Shown: piece after piece, positions 56,423 to 64,000 of the stretch | Layout of the letters: each line of letters opens with the position of its first letter | How positions within the stretch are numbered: the stretch's first letter is position 1 | Source: Cololabis saira | Lineage: Eukaryota > Chordata > Actinopteri > Beloniformes > Belonidae | Assembly (NCBI RefSeq): GCF_033807715.1 | Contig: NC_084601.1 | Span: 961,001-1,025,000 of the forward strand | DNA length: 64,000 nucleotides | Reading direction: 5' to 3' | The notes under the pieces: generated by a model | The model's database searches: none | Told to the model about the DNA's origin: nothing | The model's input: the letters and a program-made list of their open reading frames with translations, nothing else | Made by a program: the position numbers and the translations under genes

Positions 56423-56664
56423 CCCTACGGCGTAGGCTCTGCGTTGTTTTAACGCAGAACCATAATTTAGGCTTACGCGCGCGCGTAAAGGTTTCACCTG
56501 CGCGTAAAACTCATTATATATACACTGTATATAAAAAAAATCTGAGTCCCTTTAGGGGCTCCATAGAGTGGCCCGGCACTCATTTGTTCTGTCCTCAGTC
56601 ACTCTACGGTTGTTGCAGTTGGTGAAGAGGAGGTTCCCGGCGTGTCCTGCACCACGGCTGCAGC

Positions 56665-56737
56665 AGCAGCACCAGTACCAGTACCAGTACCAGCACCAGT
56701 ACCAGCACCAGCACCAGTACCAGTACCAGCAGCACCG
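56665..56737. repeat. Hexamer repeat (CCAGTA/CCAGCA)
   Basis: Alternating CCAGTA and CCAGCA units. On the plus strand one frame gives a run of Pro-Val/Pro-Ala dipeptides, on the minus strand Leu-Val. Confidence 0.9.
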
Positions 56738-57277
56738 CAGCATTATCGAGGTGCAAACGTGAGAAATAAGAACAAATAAGAACAAAGTTGCTGTAACTCG
56801 GAGTGTTGCATCTGCAGGAGGAGAGACCGGTCTCTGTCCTGGTCCAGGTCCTGGGAGGAGAGACCGATCTAGATCCCGGTCCATCACCGGAGAAACACTT
56901 TCTGGATCCTGCAGCACCTGTAGCCAACTCCATATCAGACTCTGAAAGTCGCCTAAACATTCAATAAAAACTTTATTCATCATTGCTGAATCACATCAGT
57001 TCGTACCAACCTTTCTGTGACATCTTAGTTTTAAAATTTAAAAGACAACTTTACAGAACCGGTTCTTCGCTGCAAAATGTATTTTAATGTTTTTTCTGTC
57101 CACAGTTATGGGATGTTTTAGTATCCAGCTTTTATCTCGAGTAGTTGTGCCATACGGTCGTCATGGCGACTGAGATGTCCGACCTGTAGCAGCTCCAGCT
57201 GAAAGCATCATGTTGGTCTGAACCGGAGCAGCTGGTCCAGTTCAGGACAGAGATCCAGAAGATCCTCTTGGTACCTA

Positions 57278-57735
57278 AACCAGCTGATGGTCCAGTCTTA
57301 GTCCTGGACCAGCAGATCCAGTCTTAGTCCTGGACCAGCAGATCCAGACTAAACCAGCTGATGGTCCAGTCTTAGTCCTGGACCAGCAGGTCCAGACTAA
57401 ACCAGCTGATGGTCCAGTCTTAGTCCTGGACCAGCAGATCCAGACTAAACCAGCTGATGGTCCAGTCTTAGTCCTGGACCAGCAGGTCCAGACTAAACCA
57501 GCTGATGGTCCAGTCTTAGTCCTGGACCAGCAGATCCAGACTAAACCAGCTGATAGTCCAGTCTTAGTCCTGGACCAGCAGATCCAGACTAAACCAGCTG
57601 ATGGTCCAGTCTTAGTCCTGGACCAGCAGGTCCAGACTAAACCAGCTGATGGTCCAGTCTTAGTCCTGGACCAGCAGGTCCAGACTAAACCAGCTGATGG
57701 TCCAGTCTTAGTCCTGGACCAGCAGGTCGGTGTGA
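57278..57735. repeat. 48-bp minisatellite, about nine to ten units
   Basis: The unit contains ACCAGCTGATGGTCCAGTC and TTAGTCCTGGACCAGCAG; period 48 bp. On the minus strand it gives an open 16-residue repeat (WSRTKTGPSAGLVWIC or WTC). The first unit is shortened. GGTCCAG/CTGGACC forms a short palindrome in every unit. Confidence 0.93.
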
Positions 57736-58139
57736 TCTGATCATCAGCAGGTTCCTCTAACGGAGCCAAAGCTCCATCAGGATTTGCTGGTTCCATCGTT
57801 GAGCTCCTTTAGTTGTGTGTTCAGATCATGTGGTTGATTGTGAGATTGTTGCAGCTCCACTCTTGTGTAACTTATCTGGTGATGTGGGGACTGTCGTGTC
57901 TTCATGTGGTCGTGAATTTATTGTTGACGTCACGTTTCCTCATATTCTGGACTTCACTGCATCACCAGTGAGTGTCGCCAACGGACAAAACCTCAGAAAA
58001 GTGCATACACCAGCCTTGATGTGTGCGTGAAAGACCGCAACTTTCTACATTCAAGTCATTCTTTGTATATCCAACCCTGAGCGTAGAAAGTGGCGTACGC
58101 TCATTTTGTGCGCCGCACTCTTCGTATATGAGGCCCCAG

Positions 58140-58920
58140 TTCTGGTGAATGTGTTCACTTTCCCGAAGGTCCTTTCCTAATGATCGTTCTTCCTTTTTTG
58201 TCATCATGAAATAATTTGTTTAGCATTTTCAATATTGCTCCAACTTTTTCTGATTTGCATTTGTCAAATCTCAATTTACTTGGCCTGAAATGACTCATTT
58301 TGACATGAATGAGAACAAAACTATTCAGATTACTAACAATAGCTGGTGAATTGAAAACCTCCTCAATCTGTCTTCAAATGTTTCTTATATTATTATTTTT
58401 TTTTAACATGATGCTTCCTCTTAGTATTTTTTCTTCTTCACCCTGTGACCAAGCAATTAAGCACGAATGAAGAGATTTGAGGAGAGTACACTTAGTTCTT
58501 CGAGTAAACAGTGTGAAGCAGCATCCACTTTGATAGCTGTCTCCCTGGTTGAAAAAGCTAAATCAGACTGTCACTCCACATCACTTCCATCCTGTCCTCC
58601 TCCTCTGCTCTCATCTCAAAGGAAGCAAACTCATTTCCCCATCAAACACCTCAGCAATTTTCTGCCTTGTCACAACCGGCCACATGAATAAAAATGGGCA
58701 TTTCTTTGGAAAGTACATGTTCTACAGCAGGGTCAAAAAGGCACTTAACCTGCTTTATTACTTTTGACTGTACAGAGATGGAGCGAGATTTCACGGGTTA
58801 AACGGTTTTGTTCTTGTCATAACAGGGTCACAAAAGACATCATTTGTGTATATTTGCCAAAATTAAAAGTCAAATCAAATTTCCACAAATACTTTTTCAT
58901 AGGCTTGACAATCCAAATTT
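58140..58920. other. No gene seen
   Basis: AT-rich; the open frames 58467-58691 and 58549-58767 have no domain. Confidence 0.4.
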
Positions 58921-58924
58921 AAAT

Positions 58925-59202
58925 TAAAGCTGCAAGCAGCGATGAACGGGCCCTTGCACCCTTGTGCACGTTCAGGCTGCAGTGGAAGCTTGTATGACTT
59001 GCATGTAGATTCTTCAGAACTGGACATTTAGCGGGTGACACCACCCACGACTCTGTATATCAAACCATTCAAAAGTTATGGCAGAAAGTAGGGACTATCA
59101 AATATCGACCAATCGGGGCTAATTTGCACCAATTATGTTCAAGGAATCAAAACCGAGTCGGATGACACCACCCACGACTCTCTATGTCAAACCATTCAAA
59201 AG
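58925..59202 (-). mobile_element. Anonymous GGGCCCGAGC repeat, truncated copy
   Basis: Starts TAAAGCTGCAAGCAGC after AAT and carries two of the short modules (ACACCACCCACGACTCT). Similarity ends at 59,202. Confidence 0.75.
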
Positions 59203-59367
59203 CAACCCAGTCTCCCTGCCTACGTTGGTCCAAAGTGCAAAAACGTAGAGGGGTTACAATAATAGCGCTTGAATTGTATAACTGTTACATTTTTCTGCCT
59301 ATTTCCGACTTTCAAGATTCTGGCCGTGACACCAAAAAACATGGCGGACATTTCAAATTTTTTAGTG

Positions 59368-59401
<34 letters not shown>

Positions 59402-59850
59402 ATATTTTGAGTTCGTTTCTGTATAAAAATCTATTTTGATTACATTTCTAGCGAGAGTGCACTCAGTGAATGTACATAATCACTCGCTTGCTTGTTGTTG
59501 CGAAATTTTTTCAGATCTCGCCAGACTAAAGGCCAGGAAAGAAGTCAGCAGTATGAATTTGAAAGATGTGTGAGCATCCCTTCATGATAAACAGAGGGGG
59601 AACGCATTGATAGCAGTATTTCACGCTGTCAAAATGCGTTCCCCCTGTTTAAAATGGGTTAATATATCATTGTAGATATCTGAAATGTTCTTTTTGACTA
59701 GGAAGAATTGAATTACAGATATCTGCAACACATATCCAGTCTAGCTATTAAACGTTAAAACGGCTTGCAATACAAGTTTGCTGGTCTACTCAGAAACAGT
59801 ACTAAGTACATCTATAACGGGACTGGGGGGGATGGTGTAGGTTTAGGTTT
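59203..59850. other. No gene; poly(A) run at 59,368-59,398
   Basis: Includes an inverted pair (GGGGGAACGCATTGATAGC at 59,597 and ATGCGTTCCCCCTG at 59,634), suggesting a small foldback or MITE end. No coding frame. Confidence 0.4.
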
Positions 59851-60222
59851 ATTCAATTCAATTCAATTCAATTTTATTTATATAGCGTCTAATACAACAG
59901 ATGTTGTCTCTAGACGCTTTCCAGAGATCCAGAACATGAACATAAACATAAACATAAACATAAACATAAACATAAACATAAACATAAACATAAACCCCCG
60001 AGCAATTATTATATAAACAATGGCAGGTAAAAACTCCCTTAGTGGGAGAAAAGCCTTAAGCCAAACAGTGGCAAGGAAAAACTCCCCTTTAGGAGGGAAG
60101 AAACCTTGAGCAGGACCAGGCTCATAAGGGGGGACCCTCCTGCCGAAGGCCAGACTGCGGGAGTCAGGGACGTCGACAGCACACAGCAGGCAGGTGGAAG
60201 CAGCAGCGGGATGACCAGAGGT

Positions 60223-60258
<36 letters not shown>
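60223..60258. repeat. 36-bp guanine homopolymer
   Basis: An uninterrupted run of G on the plus strand inside the L2 3' UTR, where other copies have 6-9 G. Confidence 0.85.
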
Positions 60259-60837
60259 CGTCAGCAGCACACAACAGTCATGTGGAAGCAGCAGCGGGAT
60301 GACCAGAGGGGGGGGGGGGGCGTCAGCAGCACACAACAGTCATGTGGAAGCAGCAGCGGGATGACCAGAGGGGGGGGAGGGGGGTGCAGGCAGGCGGAAG
60401 CAGCAACAGCAGACATCCACGTAGGCAGGTGGAAGAAGCAATGGGATGACCAGAGGGGGGGGAGGGCCGGGAACACAGGCCAGAACGCAGCTCCTGAGGC
60501 TCCGGCCTGCAAACATACACAAAAGAGAAAAAAGGGGGGCCGGCACAAGAAACTACAGGAACAATGGACAAAAATGATAGCTATGAGATATTTATAATAA
60601 ATAAAAATGGTAATGGAGAAGAGAGGCAGGGAAAAGGAGAGGAGAAGAAGGGTGAGAGGCACCGCCCAGCGGATCATGTCGGTGCCCCCCTGCAGCATAA
60701 GCCTATAGCAGCATATCTACCGCGAAGCTATATTTGAGACTAACTATTATAGTTTTGTTCTATAGCTGCGACTATGACTACTGACTCTAACACACTAAAG
60801 TTTACACTACCTAGAGATTTACCAACACCAGCTAGAG

Positions 60838-61743
60838 CAGTGGTTCTTAACCTTGTTGGAGGCACCGAGCTCCACCAGTTTCATATGCTCATTCACCGAA
60901 CCCTTCTTTAGTAAAAAATTAAATATGATTTTTTTTTTTTACTGGTGCACGAAATGAATTGTGCATTAACATCACCTTGTTCAAATAACAAATCAGATTA
61001 GATAAGCAACTTCGTACAATGCTGTGAGGATCGGTTTGTTGATGGGTACAAATCCAAGAGCGGGCAGAGTGGCCTTTTCGTCGAATCTGGCTCTCTTCAC
61101 CTTGAATTCAGCAAGCGTTGTGTTCTTGTATTCCCCATCTCCATGCAGCTTCAAGAAGTGTTCCTTCAGTTTTGAAGGTGCGAGACTAGAGTTGCTCAAC
61201 TTGGCATTGCAAATCATGCAGATGGGACGCTGACTCCCGTCACGTTCCGTGATACATGTAAATCCATGTTTTCTATATTCGTCCGACCACTTTCTTTTTT
61301 TTGCCCGACAAAGTTAGCATGGATTAAAATATTCCGTAAGAAATCACACGACAGTCACACGTTGTGGCGGTCGGAGGTGGACGTGGGGTCGGCGTCACTA
61401 ACCGTAACCCAACGTCACACCGTTCCGGTGTGTGGTCCCGACTGAGAAGGAGGTCTCACTCTGCTGCTTATCCAGCGCTCTCAAAGCGGGCCGGTAGGGA
61501 GTCTCACTCAGACACATACAGCCCTCTCTAGCGGTCTGATAGAGAGGTCTCACTCTGCTGCATAAACCAGCGACCTCAAAGCGGACCGGTAGGAAATCCC
61601 AGAGCAGGACGCTTTCAATGACTGTGCCCACTAACTGCAGACTAGACTGAGGGGTGGACCTCTGGGGCGGAGGCTCCACCGAACCCCTGAGACCGACTCA
61701 CCGAACCCCTAGGGTTCGATCGAACCCAGGTTAAGAACCACTG
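60838..61743 (-). mobile_element. hAT (BED-finger type) deletion derivative
   Basis: Ends CAGTGGTTCTTAACCTTG and, reverse complement, CAGTGGTTCTTAACCTGG, with a perfect 8-bp duplication AGCTAGAG (60830-60837, 61744-61751). The L2 copy at 37333 shows the empty site (CCAGCTAGAGGTTT, 37,917). The interior has a BED-finger remnant and a repeated GGTCTCACTCTGCTGC-like block. Confidence 0.93.
60993..61217 (-). pseudogene. hAT transposase N-terminal BED-finger remnant (ZBED5-like)
   Basis: The minus-strand frame includes ICMICNAKLSNSSLAPSKLK followed by EHFLKLHGD, a complete C-x2-C...H-x4-H BED zinc finger, and then KVKRARFDEKATLPALGFV. Upstream codons (to about 61,290) read FTCITERDGSQRP, the usual lead-in. 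The order matches hAT transposases related to vertebrate ZBED5/FAM200-type proteins. The RNase-H core and hATC domain are deleted. Confidence 0.75.
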
Positions 61744-61957
61744 AGCTAGAGGTTTACTAAACACTAACTATAAACTTTACTAAACAGAAAGGTTTTAATA
61801 GACAAGAACATACACACCAACAAGACAGTGTACAAGCGGTGTCACAAGAACGTTTGTTTTCATTCATAGGCTTCATTTTCTTTCCATCAATACCTGGTGG
61901 GCCGGTCTAGGCTCAAAATGCCCGGGCCGATTTTCTGTCCCAGTCTAGCCCTGCTAA

Positions 61958-62099
61958 AGGCTGATTTATGATTCCGCATTACACCAACGCAGAGCCTACA
62001 GCGTAGGGTACGTGGCGACGTGCACCATACGTTGCGCGTCGCCACATACCCTACGCCGTAGGCTCTGCGTCGATTTAATGCGGAACCATAATTCAGGCT
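61958..62099. mobile_element. Hairpin MITE, 142 bp, TAA duplication
   Basis: Starts AGGCTGATTTATGATTCC and ends GGAACCATAATTCAGGCT; almost the whole length is a palindrome around position 62,030 (GTGGCGACG...CGTCGCCAC). Flanked by TAA (61955-61957 and 62100-62102). No coding capacity. Confidence 0.9.
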
Positions 62100-62102
62100 T
62101 AA

Positions 62103-63080
62103 TGCGAAACTGCAACGTTTTCAACCTGATGTCACAAAAATCCGTGAAATGCCGAGGACCACACAGCACTATTTTCCGTGGCACCAGCACGGAAAGGGGT
62201 AAATCCGTGTGAGCACCACGGATATTGTACCTATTATATGTGAATCAATTGGGATCCGTTGTCAACTGTTTCCTACTTCTAACCAATCATATGTGGTGCT
62301 TTAACCTAACCAGACCTTAACCAGAACGTTGTCCAGCCACAAAAAAACATTTTTAATGGCTTTTGAACCAGGGAGTGGAGACAGGCGATATTTAAATTCA
62401 TTGTTTTAACCATTCTCCCATTTCGTCAACCACAGGGAATTCCCTGGGCGTCCCCTCTACGTCATAGAGTGACGAGCGGAGATCCTGATCACGTGACCAC
62501 TGCCCCGACGTGGACGTAGAAGTAAACTGTTAAATATTTTGTGCTTTTGAATGGTAAATATTAAAATAAACCGTACACAGGTACATTTACAACTTATATT
62601 GAATCACTGTGAATACATCAGTCAGTTACAGGACGTTAAATAAACTATCCTAAATAAACAAACATAGTTACACTTCCTTAACATACATCATCTCTATAAA
62701 ATGTAGTTACTAATTCAGATGCACTACATAATAGATATATTCAATTGATAGATGTTTTTTAAAACGTTTTTTATACGTTAGGGTTAACCCAAACTAATGT
62801 GACTACAAATATGGCGCTGATTAGCATAAAGCTGTATAGCATGACTCTAGGGAAATGTAGTTCTTAGCAAATGTTTTTTTTTCCACGGAAATGGAGGTTG
62901 TTAATACAAAAATAAGAGTGCACATAGTAGATGAATTCATTTGTGAAAATATATTTTAAATATACAATTGTTAAATGTGTGAAAATTAATTTTAACCATG
63001 TTTTACCCTTATATTATAGTGCCACCTAGTGATGACTACTCTGGCATGATACATTATATCATACATTAGATTTGTCCTTG
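62103..63080. other. No gene seen
   Basis: The sequence just left of the MITE (GGGCCGGTCTAGGCTCAAAA, 61,901) resembles a hAT end, but no partner was found here. The remainder is AT-rich without coding frames. Confidence 0.35.
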
Positions 63081-63081
63081 T

Positions 63082-63663
63082 TAAAAGTTATTGCAGAAAG
63101 TGGGGACTATCAAATATGGACCAATCAGATGAAGGGAGGGGCGCGCTTTTTGGAGTCTAGCGTCGGTAACACTTTTGACATAGAAAAGTAATGTTTGTTG
63201 TCGCAAGATGGAGACGCACATTTTGATGTATAACACACCTGGGTGCACGTTACGGTTCGGGCCGTATTAACTGCCGAAGGCAGCCAAAATTACACGATTG
63301 ATTCAAAATGGCCAACTTCCTGTTTGGTTTCGGCCATGGCGCCAAGAGACTTTTCTTTAAGTTGCGACATGATACAGGTGTGTACCGATTTTCGTGCATG
63401 TACGTCAAACTGTATTGTGGGGCTTGAGGCACAAAGTTTTCTAGGGGGCGCTGTTGAGCCATTAGGCCACGCCCATTAATGAAAACCATTAAAATCATAT
63501 CATAAAAATCTAATTTTTCGCCAGGCCTGGCTTGCGTGTAAAATTTGGTGACTTTTTAGGCACGTTTAGTGGGGCAAAAAGGCCCTCCTTTCGTCAGAAG
63601 GATAAAGAATAAAAAATTCCTACGGTTACAATAGGGCCTTCGCACTGTAAGTGCTCGGGCCCT
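63082..63663 (-). mobile_element. Anonymous GGGCCCGAGC repeat, copy lacking one end
   Basis: One large module ending GTGCTCGGGCCCT. The GCTGCAAGC end is missing. An extra sliver of the same end (AAATTCCTACAGATACAAAA, GGGCCTTCACACTGT) follows at 63,709-63,745, indicating a second truncated copy or a local duplication. Confidence 0.75.
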
Positions 63664-63745
63664 AAAAAAAAAAAAAAAAAGGAAAATTCATCTGGCCCCT
63701 AAAAAAAAATAAATTCCTACAGATACAAAAGGGCCTTCACACTGT

Positions 63746-64000
63746 CTTTGTTTATATTTGATAGTTTTATTACATGAATGGACTGTAGGGATACTGACAT
63801 AAAAACCACAATAGATGTGTGAAGCCTCCAAATATTGAGGAATCAAATCCCAGAATCAGAGCTTCTACTCACATTAGAGGTGTGATGGAAATCTAAATTA
63901 TTTACTTTGGCCACTATTTTATATATAACTCTTCATATGTCCTGTAAATGACAGAATACACAAAACCATCTGCTGCTCAAGTCAATAGCATGTGAGCTGT
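63746..64000. other. No gene seen
   Basis: Short AT-rich stretch to the window edge. Confidence 0.4.

Larger units (their letters stand above)
54202..58136 (+). mobile_element. Harbinger-type element (CAG duplication) with nested insertions
   Basis: Left end GGCCCTCATGTACTAAGAG and right end, reverse complement, GGGCCTCATATACGAAGAG, flanked by CAG at 54199-54201 and 58137-58139. The target surroundings are themselves palindromic (CACCAG...CTGGTG). Subterminal repeats with GTGCGC and TACACG-type motifs occur at both sides. It contains a Myb/SANT-like pseudogene, an inverted duplication, a hAT (54980-56422) with a pogo fragment, a hexamer tract and a 48-bp minisatellite. Confidence 0.85.
59851..61797 (-). 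mobile_element. L2 LINE 3' end fragment, split by a hAT
   Basis: Same family as 37333-40616: (ATTCA)n tail, a CATAAA hexamer run (about twice as long as at 5293), AAAACTCCC blocks, and the ACACTAAAGTTTACACTACC and GGTTTACTAAACACTAACTA segments near the ORF end. A block of about 60 bp (CAGCAGCGGGATGACCAGAG with G runs) is present about three times at 60,195-60,380. Interrupted at 60838-61743. Confidence 0.85.

Noticed and set aside
56552..56983. 143-codon minus frame with Trp-Tyr-Trp-Cys runs
   Set aside because: Read-through of the CCAGTA/CCAGCA hexamer tract.
57275..57796. 173-codon frame as a repeat protein gene
   Set aside because: It is the 48-bp minisatellite; no start context or flanking conserved domain on that strand.

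Overview
The window is vertebrate nuclear DNA, almost certainly from a teleost fish. It carries Tx1-type L1 and L2-clade LINEs, hAT, PIF/Harbinger and pogo transposons with intron-containing transposase genes, a tRNA-like SINE, and abundant CA/TG and ATT microsatellites. Nothing looks bacterial or operon-like. I found no confidently recognisable host protein gene; one short stretch (about 48,370-48,467, minus strand) looks like a coding exon of an unidentified gene. Nearly everything else supportable is transposable-element DNA nested inside other elements.

Layout. (1) 112-1,542: a TTAA-flanked non-autonomous DNA transposon. (2) About 3,060-18,094: one long Tx1-like L1 on the plus strand (ORF1, ORF2 with endonuclease and reverse transcriptase, then an extremely G-rich 3' UTR). 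It is broken by a hAT element in ORF1, an L2 3' fragment, a Harbinger derivative and a 4.4-kb hAT with a three-exon transposase gene, itself hit by a smaller hAT. (3) 18,095-20,145: a SINE, a solo-LTR-like segment and a piggyBac-like element. (4) 20,258-26,874: three Harbinger-type elements, one with a transposase broken by a single stop. (5) 27,963-40,634: a pogo/Tigger-like element whose middle is a 5.7-kb minisatellite with a 24-bp unit. A hAT inserted right beside it and was in turn hit by a 2.0-kb anonymous repeat and by an L2 LINE. (6) 41,990-47,542: LINE remnants, then a hAT carrying a 5'-truncated copy of the same L1 3' UTR. (7) 47,551-54,198: mostly non-repeat DNA with the candidate exon, retroposon remnants and a second copy of the anonymous repeat. 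(8) 54,202-58,136: a Harbinger element with nested hAT, MITE and pogo pieces and a 48-bp minisatellite. (9) 58,925-63,663: further anonymous-repeat copies, an L2 3' end split by a hAT, and a hairpin MITE.

Many boundaries are set by target-site duplications read directly from the sequence: 8 bp for hAT, 3 bp for Harbinger, TA for pogo, TTAA for two elements, and 7-11 bp for the LINEs. Several are confirmed by an empty site in a second copy of the same host repeat elsewhere in the window. The coding regions are transposition machinery (reverse transcriptase/endonuclease, DDE transposases, Myb/SANT and BED-finger DNA-binding proteins), and all of them are disrupted. The most unusual object is the minisatellite inside the pogo element: its unit has no stop in any of the six frames, so it gives overlapping open frames of up to 2,031 codons.
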